Of a stretch of DNA of 64,000 nt, positions 13,181 through 24,260 are shown one piece after another (positions within the stretch are counted from its first letter, which is position 1; every line of letters starts with the position of its first letter). The stretch is from Marsupella aquatica. Lineage: Eukaryota > Marchantiophyta. Location: NCBI GenBank assembly GCA_973895155.1, contig OZ316895.1, positions 22,506,001 to 22,570,000 of the forward strand, in the 5' to 3' direction. A model generated the notes under the pieces. That model was not told the DNA's origin and ran no database searches. It saw only the letters and a list, made by a program, of their open reading frames with translations. The position numbers and the translations under genes are program-made.

Positions 13181-13819
13181 ATTCCCCTTTATGTTCCTCC
13201 TCTTTTTCCTTTGCCTCTTCCCTGTGAGAGTGACCTTGCCGCTCCTTGAACAACCATGTCCTCCTCTCTTTGCAATTCCTCCCAACACAATCCCCATCCC
13301 GGCACCCATCCCCACAGAGATGTGTCTACACAAGGGAGTTGTTGGAAGGGAGGGTTGACCAAGTAGGGTGACTGTCAGAGTGAGCTGGGCTGGCAAGGAA
13401 TGGTGTCCCAGAACTGGAAAGGTTCGGACACAATGAGGGCAAGTCGGTGCTGGGAGGTTGCTGTGCATTAGTGTGGGCTCGGCAAGGGAAGGCTATGCTG
13501 TGGGGTGAAAGGTCTCGTAATCTCACGGCCGGGAAAAAGAGGCAGCATATCTAGATAATTCCGGGTATTTGAATTAATTAGGTCAGGTTTGGTATTATAA
13601 AAACTATGCAAGCTAACCCCAAAGATCAAACATTGTCAAATTTTATTTAAGGAAAAAGAAGACCATAATCTCTTCAGGTAGTGCCTTTTGTTTCAAAGAC
13701 TGGGCACCATTGAACATTACTACCTTGACGATGTTCTAATGGTGGAGACAACACTAGATCAAGTACAATTTGGTGTCACCCGAGAAGAACATTAATCGAC
13801 ACTCAATGTGACTATTGCC

Positions 13820-14177
13820 AACCAACTGGCTTTGGTCAGTTGGCCAGAGAATGAGCCTAGAACCGAGAGGTCCCACGTTCAATCCTCCCTCCACACGCAA
13901 GGGGTGTGGAGACTATGTGTGTGTGGGTGGGGTGTAGTGGTGGGAGTATTGGTTATCCCCTTAGCCTCTAGCTGGCCACTTTGGGGTTCTGATTCAATAC
14001 TTTCTCCCTCCTGGTCTGGTCCTGTTGGATCCTTGGGGATAGTCCCCTTGTGGCTGCCTTACATAGAACTGTTACTCGCCTTGTGGCTGCCCTGCATAGA
14101 AGTCTCCTAGTGGGCCTTACATAGACGTCTATGCTCTCTTGGATGGGTCTGCTTTAGTTTTCAAGGCAAAAAAAAAA
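13820..14177 (+). mobile_element. Candidate tRNA-derived SINE
   Basis: A possible polymerase III A box (TGGTCAGTTGGCC, 13833-13845) and B box (ACGTTCAATCC, 13875-13885) are spaced about 42 bp apart, as in tRNA genes. A run of A residues ends the unit at 14168-14177. The body contains three imperfect repeats of a motif resembling TTGTGGCTGCC. The boundaries are uncertain and I found no clear target duplication. The A-run is preceded by CAAGGC, and a similar CGAGGC plus A-run occurs near 34615-34632. Confidence 0.45.
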
Positions 14178-14652
14178 TACTTACGTTGATCTGATTGGCT
14201 GTTGGATAGTGTGCAATCTGTGAAGAAGGCACACGAATTCGTTGCATCAACAGTTTGCTTGAATGGTAAGATTTACAGTCTTTGATCAGATATGTACCTA
14301 CAGTAGGTAGCTACCATTACGGAAGTAGATTCTATACTAGTACTGCAGCGGTTGTCAAATATAAGTTTCTAGACGAGTAGAGACTCTGAGCAGTACTTTG
14401 GAATAGTAAACATTGAACGACACAACTCCTCCCGTTGCCATCAGCAACGAAGTGGGAGGAGCGGCTTCAGGATAGTTCCTACTAAGGTACACAGAGTCCT
14501 CTGTTGCGAACCCAACGTACTCATGAGTGAGCGAGGCGTTTTCGAAAGAGCAGAACAATCTTCTGCTTTGAAAGAGTGCTTGTCGGGTCGTCGAAGGTGA
14601 AGCTCAGCCGAACGCAAGCCGCGGACTCAGGGGACGAGAGACTTGAACGAAG

Positions 14653-17600
14653 ATGGCGGGAATGGGAGATGGCTATGTGGGTACGGCGCAGGATGCCGCT
14701 CGTATCCGGCGCTTGCAGAAGCAGCGTGATCAGGAGCGCCAGAAAATCCTGGATTTGAAAAAGAAGTCCAGCGAGGGGCAAGTCGGACTGGTGCAATTCG
14801 GCCAAGCAACATCGGAGGTAAGTACCGTCGTAGTTAGTAGTCGGTCTTTCTGTTCTCGTCCCGTCGCTAACCCTTTTTCGAGTACTGGCTCATTGAAAAT
14901 TGTGCCCTAACCCTATATCTCTTTGATGCTGATCTTTTCAACTGTAGTCTAGTTGGAAGGATCTGTTTGACTGTAATCCAGTTGGTAGCTTGAAGTCCCT
15001 ACGCAACTTTGAAGCGCAGAGTTATGAGGGAGTTAAATTGTCAGAAGTGCCAATCAAGTCTTGACTTCCAGAATGCGTGCAGTGCTTCTCTGATACATAG
15101 TTTCGGATGATAGTATTGTTCTCTAATTTCTATATACTTGAGCTTAGTTTCATGTCCTCCGGTTGCTTCTTATGTTGGTGGATGTGATCGGAGCGTTCTG
15201 CTCGTATTGGACCCTTTTCAGCTTTCGAGGATTTCTTTTTGCTTGTTTTGAAACGATTTTGTGATGCAGATATTGGAGAGTGCGTTTAAGAAAGAGACTG
15301 TGGGATTGGTGACCAGAGAGCAGTTTGTTGAGAAGGTGCGCGTTTGATCTTTGAGAGGACATCAGACATCTCTAGATGTTGGAATGAGATTTTGTTCATT
15401 ATGGACAGTGTCTCCACAAAGCTCTGTTGTTTTTGTTCGATTCAGATATCTTTGCCAATTTTGATATTTGCTCGAAAGTGGACTGTAAGACTTTTCCCGA
15501 ATACTAAAATTGCTCTGATCGTATGTCGTTTTTGATGATGATGCCCTTCCTTGTTTTCTATTATGGTCGCCCGCAGAGGGTGAATCTTCGTAGTAAGATC
15601 GAAGAAGAGGAGAAAGAAAGAGAGAAGAAGCTTGCACAAGAGTACGAAGTCTGCCCACTTTCTTGACAGCATCTTATTTTCCTAGTCTTTAGCCTCAGTC
15701 CTGATCACTTTTGTGAGACTTTTTAGGATTTATCCCTACTCCAGTTCATTTTGTGTCGTGTTGTAGGTGCTTTTTTATGTGAGCGTCTGAGCTTTACAGC
15801 GTTGAGAATACGTTGTTTAGACTCTTAGATTATATAAAGCAGTGCGGCCTGTGCACTTTGACTCCTGTGTTTTAATTCCGGGTGCCCTTCAAATACTCAG
15901 AGAAGAAGAACGTCATGCGCTAAAGCGGAAGAAAAGGAGAGCCAAGGGGCCATCAAAGCTGTCATTTGCGGATGAGTTTGAGGTTGATTCTGACGAGGAC
16001 GTGAGTGGAGGTACGAGTTGAAGGGTCTTTTATTCTACAGCCAGATACGAGTTGAGTGGGTTGAAGACGGTCTTACAAGTTTACTTTCTCTGCCTGCAAC
16101 AACTACTAATTAATTGCGATCACGAATTGTGCAATGTACAGAGTTAGAGGAGGAGCGCAAAGCAAAACTTGGCAAGTTTGGAAAGGATCCAAGTGTTGAG
16201 ACTAGTTTCTTACCGGACAGGTATGAGGAGTTTTCGTTATGCCTTGCTGAAGTTTGTTTATATGTGAGAGGTGCCCCCAAGGCTTGTTCTTTCTTCTTCC
16301 AATTGTAACCTCTTGCTACTTTTTTCATCTGCTGGGAAGGATCATATTCGTCAAACGACATATATATTTCTGATCAATGATGGGTCTTGGAGTCAGTCGT
16401 CGTGTTCATCACTATTTGAACTCCAGAGTGTTAGGTCGATGCTGCATTGACTCTTTCCCCAACCTGGTAATAACGCGGATGTTAAGGGAGTGGAGGGTGC
16501 TACTTCCAGAGAGCGTGAGGCTGAGGAGCAAGCTGAGCGTGAACGTTTGCGTAAACAGTGGTTGAAAGAACAGGAACGGATACGCAGTAAGTTTTCATCT
16601 CAATTCTTCTGTGATTGATGATTTTCTGTGGTCTTGTTGACCTAAGTGCCCTGTTTATATTGAATAAGAGGGGTTGTTTCTGAGGTCAATCATTTGGGAT
16701 GGTGCAGATGAGCCTTTGGAAATTACATACAGTTACTGGGATGGCGCTGGTCATCGACGCGTTATTCAGGTGTGGGTTTTTACCATTAGTTTGTTATGAA
16801 GCGTTGTTCAGAAACTGATCCTCAAACTTTGTCATTCAAGCTCCGTTCTTGAGTTGAGTGATAGTTACTGCAACATCATGCGGCGTCCTTGATTTTTGGG
16901 ATGCAGGTTCGCAAGGGAGATTCTATTGCTGAATTTTTACGTGCCGTCCAACAACAACTTGCTTCGGAGTTCAGAGAGATACGCACTGCATCAGTTGAAA
17001 ATCTTCTTTATGTGAAGGAGGACTTGATAATACCCCATGTAAGATGACTAAACATGCATCTTTAGAAGTTCTGCTAGGGTTGGTTTGTCCTGGGTATCAC
17101 TTATCTTCGATTCCGCGGGATGAAAATGATTGTTATTGCACATTGTTTCTGATATGCTCCTCTCTAGTCTTGAGAGCTGATGACTTTGTACAAAGTAGAG
17201 GTCTAAACTGTTAGCTTAGACATCTCAATTAGTTTTGATGAGGCGTGGTCGATCTGACGTTGACATCGGCATCTGTGAACACAGCAACATAGTTTCTATG
17301 AGCTCATCATCAACAAGGCTCGGGGAAAAAGTGGTCCTGTAAGTCAGACTTCCTATTATTGTCTTGCGGACCTAGATATGAAAAGTAGATACCTGGACGA
17401 AGGCCATTCTCACTGTGCTAGGTGTGCATGAGGTTTACTTGAAGGAATGTGTTGTATCTTTGAAGCTCTTACATTTTTTCAAACGTGGGTATGCAGCTGT
17501 TTCACTTCGATGTACATGAAGATATTAGAACCATTGCAGATGCTACTATCGAGAAAGATGAGGTACAGCGCTTTTTTGATGATCTGCTGTGTTAAACCAT

Positions 17601-18015
17601 AAACTTCATCATAGTACGCAGACCTACAACAAAACCTTATTTGTGACCTTACGATTGTGGATTTTGGACAGTCACATGCAGGGAAGGTTGTAGAGCGGCA
17701 CTGGTACGAGAAAAACAAGCACATTTTCCCAGCTTCAAGGTGGGAGGTATTGTCTCACAACTCTATTATGTATTTTCTGTGCCTGGAGACTTGCAATTCA
17801 GCCCTGGTCGTCAGATGTGCAAGCGTCCAAGACAATAGGTAGAGACCGAGTTTCATTAGCCTACTTTTAAGAAGTCTTGCAGTGAGCTGGACAGCAAGCT
17901 GCTACGTTTTGTAGTCTTTGTGATATTAATAAGTTGCATTTATGTTTTTTTGCTGTGTTTTCAGATTTACGACCCAACAAAGAGATGGGAGCGGTACACA
18001 ATCCACGGTGACTAA
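14653..18015 (+). CDS. XCT: XAP5 CIRCADIAN TIMEKEEPER (XCT), XAP5/FAM50 family
   Basis: Nuclear XAP5-family protein. In Arabidopsis XCT affects circadian period, light responses, small-RNA accumulation and pre-mRNA splicing. Twelve phase-consistent exons: 14653-14817, 15270-15335, 15577-15641, 15901-16010, 16142-16220, 16510-16586, 16708-16769, 16907-17038, 17285-17338, 17497-17562, 17672-17746, 17965-18015. They give about 333 residues, close to the family length. The N-terminus begins [20 protein letters not shown], followed by the conserved [11 protein letters not shown] block, a Lys/Arg/Glu-rich region, the acidic VDSDED segment, and [11 protein letters not shown]. The XAP5 core follows, with [40 protein letters not shown], and the C-terminal [18 protein letters not shown] ending in HGD. 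The exon 4 donor was placed at 16010, not 16000, because only that keeps the frame. Nothing looks broken. Confidence 0.97.
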
Positions 18016-20585
18016 TTACATCAATCTTGAGTTGTGGATTATTCATTTGTAGAAGTAGCTCCCAAGCTGATTAAACCACGCGTCGGGATATAGAAGGGCA
18101 CGTTGGTGTCGGTACTAAACTTTACCAGATTTTTTTTGAAAATGTGAGATATAACATCAGACGCACAGATGGGCTTATTATTTCCCAAACTGTAGTCCAT
18201 TCCCACGAGTTTTTAGGTGTTGAGCTTCTATCAGACGAAGCTAATGAATACTACCTTGGTGTGGATTCCGAATTTATGAAGGGACCCAGAAAACTGTAGA
18301 CAGCAGAGGATAATCGCATTCAAGTCCCCTGGTTGACGAGAAAGCAAGAGAGGTGTGGGCCATGTTGTCAATTGACCACTCTTGTCAAGCATTCCTGTTG
18401 TTTTCTCGAAAGGCTTTCTTTTGAGGTGTGGCGAACAAAGCTCTTTTGGCCAAGAAGAACATCCAACGGAGAAGATTCGTCACAACTCATTTGCATCAGC
18501 AGTCCTTACTGTGAATGAAATTCGTATAGGTTGTTTGGGGAACAGGAACAGTCTAACTATGGCTTTTTTAGTTGGAACGGTGACAAGCACTCTCGGAGCA
18601 AGTCTTTATCACCATGAGCAAATAAGGCCGGCTTTATGTGGTTCGGTTTTTCGTGCATCTGGTTGCAACAACAACCAGACGCACTAGCGTTGGAAGATTG
18701 TGTTTCTTGGCTATTCTTGCGTTTTTGGAGCTTTTTGGAAAGAGAATGCCATTTTTGCCAGATCCAAGACATTAGGTGGAGACAAGCCCAACCCAACCGT
18801 AATGACGACGAAGGAATTCTCCTGAGGAGTAGCGTACACTGATAAGTTTCCAGAAATGAAACTCGTGAGCGGAATCTAGATGCTGTCCTGATTGATGGAA
18901 AGGGGAGCCTACATTAGGAGCTGGGGATAAGTGTCCATGGATCATATGATGATGAATGATGTAAAAACGATAAATAAAACAAATTGGGTAAACTTGTATT
19001 GTTTTACTTTTCTTAACAGGATTCCTACGGTTACATGTGATCTTTCCTTACTTTCACTAGAGATCAATTTATTCTTTTATTAGTTACAAATGAAGAGAAT
19101 AGGAATCTCACCTAGGATAATATAGACATAAATTACAAAAAAACCCAATTTGATCCCAAAGGCACCAAACTCATTGTGATCCCATATGCCAAGGATGGTT
19201 AGACACAAGGACCAGAAGAATGAGCTAGAGACAAAGATGAAGAATTGCATGCATGAATGTGCCGAAAATACTATAGAATGTGGGACAATTTTACTGCATC
19301 AATAGGCAAAAAACTTTAGAAATCACAACCGTCATGAACGGAAGAGTAGCTAGCAGTTTCAAGGAAATTGGCTGAATGAATCGCTGAGTTGATGGCAGTT
19401 CGTGTGAAACAAGAATCTGTGCAGGCAATATCGACGATCTTTATGGAGGTAACGTGATTTTGGTGCATGTGCAACATCTGGCTGTGGTGGTAAGACGGAC
19501 TGACTGAGATTAGTTGGCTGGTTGTTCAGGGGTCTTGGTAAGTGCACATCAAAATATGACATATACAGTGTACGACATCCCTCCATACCATGATAAACCT
19601 CGTTATTTTCTTTAAATCAATGAATGCAACCTCATTTTGATGTGTGATTACTGCCAGGGAGGATTGTGACTGCGACACCAACGAGCATGCAAGTGAACTC
19701 GTGCTGAGAAAAGCATACTCCAGAAACAGGAAGCACTTTACGAAACTCGGTGCAGCGTATTCATAATTGGTTGCTGAACTACCCATTAAAAAACACAAAC
19801 AAAGCACAAAAAGCTGGCGCTTGACAAGACACTTTGCAACATAAGAGAAGACAACACCAAGTTGGGGGATTGGTGGTTGCATCTGTAGGGGACTATCGAC
19901 AAGTGTTGCCGGTGAAGGCAAAAGCAAGCCATGTGCAGATTGTGGGAGGATGCTTGAAGAAATCTCACATTTGGCACTTTGTGAAAACGTTCAAGTTGAC
20001 GTAGAATATGTGTGCGCACAATACATCCACGTCAATTGAGTTTGGGAACTAGACTTTCCAAGAATGTCTCCTTCAACTTGGGAATGATAAATTTCCAAAG
20101 CAAGGAGTTTTAAATAACATGATTATGGTCCCGCCATCCATGCATGGTGGAGAACATTGTTGATACCACTCCTTGATTTGTGCAATTTATCCATCATTGC
20201 CACGCCACGCCCTCACCAATCCCAACACCCACGCCTAAGTGCCCTTGGTGTCTGAACACCTCCACGGAACTCCTTGAGCAAGCAACTTGATGCCCCTAGC
20301 ACCCCCGACGGTCACTCCCATATGAAGCCGCACTTGCTCCCTAACACAACCTTCGCTCAACGGTCCTCATTATCTGCACAAGCAACCAAGCCCTCTAGTA
20401 AGTAACCCAAAATGATCTAGATCTCCTGAGTCTAGCATCCTAACTCAACCTCAGACATTGGTAAGTAGGTCAGCAATAGGTCCTCCCTTTGCCATAAGCA
20501 GGAGCCAGAGCTGACACCCATTGTTTGTCAAGAACAGCCCTTCTTCGGGTGCAGCCCATGCTCGTACCCATCTATTACCAATTTA
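18016..20585. other. XCT downstream flank, no gene seen
   Basis: The first few hundred bases are probably XCT 3' untranslated sequence. The rest has only short unsupported open frames. No repeat with an internal copy elsewhere in the window was recognised, although 20.1-20.58 kb may belong to the dispersed repeat that begins at 20586. Confidence 0.45.
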
Positions 20586-21100
20586 CTGCCCTGCCCCCAA
20601 GACATGCTCATGGCCCAAATAATGTAGCTTGTCCTAAAACTCCGGGACCATAATGGCTTGACTCTAACAACCAACTCACAATTCTTGCCTAGGGGTCCAG
20701 TGCACTTGCAACTCAACCTCCATGCCTACTTGACCTTGCCTCCCCAACGCAAGCGCCCTGGGGAAACTGAACGCGGCTTGGCTGCTATTTTGGTAGGATT
20801 TGGCAAGCGGGGGAGATAGCCCCCGAAAACCTTGAGAATCCATGGCACCCCCAGACCCAACTGAGCTCAAAAGTGATGTAGTCCTCCTTGAGAGAGCTTT
20901 CAAAAGGAAAGTTATCGTTATTTCTGTCTGATGTTTCCCTTTGGTGTTGCGACCGCCATGACTCACAACTTTGACTTGCCCTTTGTCCCTAGGGAGACAC
21001 CACTCCCTCATATATGCTTATGGAGACTTGCCACACCCCGACCTACTTTGGTCCCAAATTTTTAGCCCCCCACTTGGACTCCAACTTGCAGCAATCGAGT
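20586..21100 (+). repeat. Dispersed repeat B, copy 1
   Basis: Homologous to 46735-47305, with substitutions and small indels. Shared landmarks include CATGGCCCAAATAA near 20610, GATTTGGCAAGCGGG near 20800, CTTGAGAA, GTCCTCCTTGAGAG and CCCTAGGGAGACACCACT near 20990. I do not recognise an encoded protein. It is likely part of a larger transposable element, perhaps an LTR or leader. Confidence 0.7.
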
Positions 21101-21286
21101 TTTGTGACTAAAGATCAACAATTCAATATTGGAAGGGCTCATCGGAGATGCGCACACCATCTTAAAGATAGATCGCTTGGATCAATTGGAATGGCATGAC
21201 TTTTACCCTACTGAGTTCTTGAATACGCTCACACCTAGCTGTTTGCCTCCGCACAAGCTGGTATTTAAGGTTAAATGCCCTTTGTA

Positions 21287-21590
21287 GGCAAACATGCAGG
21301 GAGCATAACATTCATGCCACGTATTCCTTTGACATCAGATGAGAGACTTCCTTTCATGCTACAAAGAGTCCAATTGTTGGTTCGAGTGGCATATGCCATG
21401 ACTATTAATATGGCATAGGGTCAGACTTTAGAACATGTAGGATTGCAACTTTCTAAGTTGATTTTCAATCATGGTCCATAATTGTATGTTTTTTTCCAAA
21501 GCGACATGTCTTACAAGGATAAAAGTGTTACTTCCGGGATAGTGAAGATGGAGAAGCAAAATTGACCAAAAATGTTGTATATGATGAAGT
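21287..21590 (+). pseudogene. Helitron Rep/helicase C-terminal fragment (PIF1-like), decayed
   Basis: The translation shows ITFMPRIPLTSDE, then LPFMLQRVQ and VRVAYAMTIN, then a stop where an Ala-Gln-Gly step is expected, then GQTLEHVGLQLSK and a second stop after FNHGP. In another frame SEDGEAKLTKNVVYDEVLY follows. These are the last motifs of the PIF1-like helicase of plant Helitrons. At least two nonsense changes and one frameshift are visible, and the upstream Rep and helicase domains are missing. The fragment is followed by a minisatellite and by repeat A, which ends in a hairpin. Confidence 0.85.
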
Positions 21591-21749
21591 TCTCTACTAA
21601 ATTAATAAAGACCTCATCATGTGTATTCTCTTCAAAATATTTTATGGAGTGACAATGCTATTCTTTCACTTTTTACTTAACAACATCTTTTTACATATCA
21701 ACCATTTTGTACTTAACAACATTGTTATACTTAACGAATTATTAAATTT

Positions 21750-22130
21750 CCTCAACGACATCTTTTTTCTCAACGACCTCTTGGCCGACATGACATCTTT
21801 TTTCTCAACAACCCCACATCTTTTTTCTCAACGACGTCTTGGCCAACACCACAACTTTTTTCTCAACGACCTCTTGGCTGACATGACATCTTTCTTCTCA
21901 ACGACATCTTGGCTGACACCACAACTTTTTTCTCAACGACCTCTTGGCCGACATGACATCTTTTTTCTCAACAACCCGACCATTTTTTTCCCGTTACATC
22001 TTGGCCGACACAACATCTTTTTTCTGAACGACTTCTTGGCCGACACGACATCCTTTGTCGCACAACTTATTGGCCGACACAACATCTTTTTTCTCAACGA
22101 CGTCTTGCCGACACCACATCTTTTGTGCAA
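21750..22130 (+). repeat. 35-bp minisatellite inside the Helitron remnant
   Basis: About ten imperfect units of roughly 35 bp, of the form CGACCTCTTGGCCGACATGA followed by CATCTTTTTTCTCAA. Some units carry only half of the motif. The array creates an open frame full of FFLNDLLADMTS-like repeats that I regard as incidental. The core CATCTTTTTTCTCA is shared with the array at 12.8-13.2 kb. Confidence 0.85.
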
Positions 22131-22239
22131 CGCACTAGTATTGAGCTAGTACAATATATACAAGATTTCCTTGAATCTTTTGGGGTAAGTTGAAAGTACT
22201 TGGAAGGATTTTTCCAATAAGCCTAGTACAGTCAAATTT

Positions 22240-22836
22240 CATTGAGAATTGAATGACTTATAGATTTTCGAAGATTATGAATGAATACACCTTTTAGATT
22301 TTGTCTTATTCAGATTTTAAGTTCAATATTTTGATTTTAATGTGCCTAAACAAGGTGAATTATTTGTATTAATATGATTTTGAATTAACATTTTTATCCA
22401 TTTTAATTTTAGTGAACTTAGAGAGTATTTTGAATGTATTTGGCTCCTTTCATAAATGTTTAAATTTTCAATCATTCATTAGTGAATTATCTTGTTTCTC
22501 ATGAGAGTGCACATCTAGTGTACTAAGTTCCCCTCATGGTTTCCTTTACAAAATTTATGGTTTTAATTGAGTTGATTGTTATTACCTACAAGCAAATGAA
22601 AATCTATAATGTATGTGCACAACTTTTTAGTACCTTTGTACTTTCTTGGTCATAATGTACTTTTCTTTGCATGTGTATTATGTCACTCACTTTTTATTAA
22701 CAGATATTAATTTATTGACATGTACTTTACATGTACCTATTTAGTTTATCATAAAATAAATAAAAGGAATTAAATATCACTTCAAGACAAAAAAAGAAGA
22801 AGCATGTTCATCCTGGAACATGCTATATAGATTTTC
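22240..22836 (+). repeat. Dispersed repeat A, copy 1, with terminal hairpin (Helitron 3' segment)
   Basis: Homologous to 46325-46735 and 61900-62475. It contains GATTTTAATGTGCCT, TTTGAATGTATTTGGCTC and a CATGAGAGTG landmark. Near its end, at about 22800-22827, lies a hairpin with arms AGCATGTTC and GAACATGCT around the loop ATCCTG, followed by ATAT. Helitrons have a short hairpin near the 3' end, and this one follows a Helitron helicase fragment. A CTRR terminus is not evident. Confidence 0.7.
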
Positions 22837-23321
22837 AAAGATTATTATCCGGTTTTCTTGTCACCCTTATTGATGTAATCTAACTAATACTTTATGATCA
22901 AAAGCTAAGCTTGGGCTGGAGCCTATGATCTAGAGTGAAACCCTCTAGAGAAATGTGACTCTGGATATCTACAAGTTTCAGGGGTGAGGGTACAAGTGAG
23001 TAAAGCAGTAGTGGGCCTCACTAAAGCTTGCGCAATGAGGCTAGTGTGCAATATATGAAAAGAATTGAAAGCAGGGTTTAGCTGCCATCCATGCCGATTA
23101 CAAAAGGTCCCATGATTTTGACAGAAGTGGAGATCCATGGGAGCTTCAATTCCCCCTTTCATAAAAATTCTCTGACTAAATTAGAGTAGGGATCACCGGC
23201 AGCCAATGATTTATTTGGGTCAACGTGGGTGGCCTCTCCAGGCCATATAGACATGCCTAGAGCTCGACATGTCTTGTAATGATGAGCTTGTTTTTGCTTA
23301 ATGTATATGTTTATGGTCCTG

Positions 23322-23412
23322 ATATGCTCCTTAATGGAGCATATGGGGCGACCATATGCGGACCCGCAGTGGGGAGGTGTACGAGAGCCCTATTGCTCCA
23401 TTTAGGAGCAAT
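23322..23412. repeat. Pair of short hairpins with GCTCC/GGAGC arms
   Basis: Hairpin 1 has arms ATATGCTCC (23322-23330) and GGAGCATAT (23336-23344) around the loop TTAAT. Hairpin 2 has arms ATTGCTCC (23392-23399) and GGAGCAAT (23405-23412) around the loop ATTTA. Both stems are perfect. Their function is unknown. Confidence 0.8.
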
Positions 23413-24096
23413 GAAGGACCCTAAACATATGTTAAGTGGTCGTACGCCAGATAAATGGTTTGGATTCGTCGGTCTAATGCAATCGCGTATACAGATGCTA
23501 CTTCTGACACCCGTGGCTATGCACTGTGCTCAACTTTAACCCTACAAATACACCGCAAAATAAGGTTTAATAATGAGATATAAAACTGACTCCGTGGCAA
23601 GCCCTGATAAGGGAGGAACAGTAAAAATCATCGAACGACCCTTAACGACTCATGTTCCAATCCCACTTGCCGATCTAGTTTTGACTCTTGATGTGGACCA
23701 TTAGCTTTTTGTCACAATCGGTAGGAATGATGAGGACCTCGGTCCGCTTGGGTTAGTTTTAGTCTCTCTCTCTTTCTTGGTTTTTAGGGGTTCCCTATTG
23801 TTCATTTCTTACTTTTAGTTCCTCTTTCTTGGTGTTTAGTGTTTCCCTTTTGCTCACTTCTTTTTAGATTGGTTTTGTTCACTTGGGCCCTCTTTTGTTT
23901 GTTCATTTGTACTCTGTTTGGTCCCTTTGTATATAAAAAGTGTCCCTTTGTATATAAAAAGTGTGTATATTTCTCTTAACGACTTAGTATTGACTACAGA
24001 ACCATTTCGTAAATGACAAAAATGACAACAGTCATGCCTCATGCTGCATCCTCGCCATCATTCCTGTATGGGATGCAGGTTAATTACCGGTCGGCC

Positions 24097-24260
24097 ATGG
24101 GTTATATCGATCCCCTCGGTCATTATTTAGAGTGTTGCCGATCAATTCTTTCTTGATCAAATGTTCTGTCTGGGTCATGGGTTATATCGATGAATTGATC
24201 CCCTCGATCATTATTAATAGTGTTGCTGATGAACTCTTTCTTGATCAAATAAATGTTAAT
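24097..24260. repeat. Diverged direct repeat, about 80-bp unit
   Basis: Two adjacent copies share CATGGGTTATATCGAT, GATCCCCTCG, a TCATTATT block, AGTGTTGC and TCTTTCTTGATCAAAT. The second copy has a short insertion (GAATT) after ATCGAT. No coding content was seen. Confidence 0.75.

Larger units (their letters stand above)
9705..14652. other. Intergenic region between divergent RRM and XCT genes
   Basis: About 5 kb between two divergently transcribed genes. It should hold both promoters, one at each end. I see an unassigned ORF region (10.4-11.0 kb), an AT-rich stretch (12.43-12.57 kb), a pyrimidine-rich minisatellite (12.77-13.18 kb) and a SINE-like element (13.82-14.18 kb). Nothing recognisable was found in 11.1-12.4 kb. 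Confidence 0.5.

Noticed and set aside
12765-22130. CRISPR-like arrays
   Set aside because: The repeats are contiguous minisatellite units with no unique spacers and the DNA is eukaryotic.
21619-22149. 176-codon plus-strand ORF with FFLNDLLADMTS repeats
   Set aside because: It is produced by the 35-bp minisatellite, whose unit length lets the frame drift, and has no domain or plausible start context.
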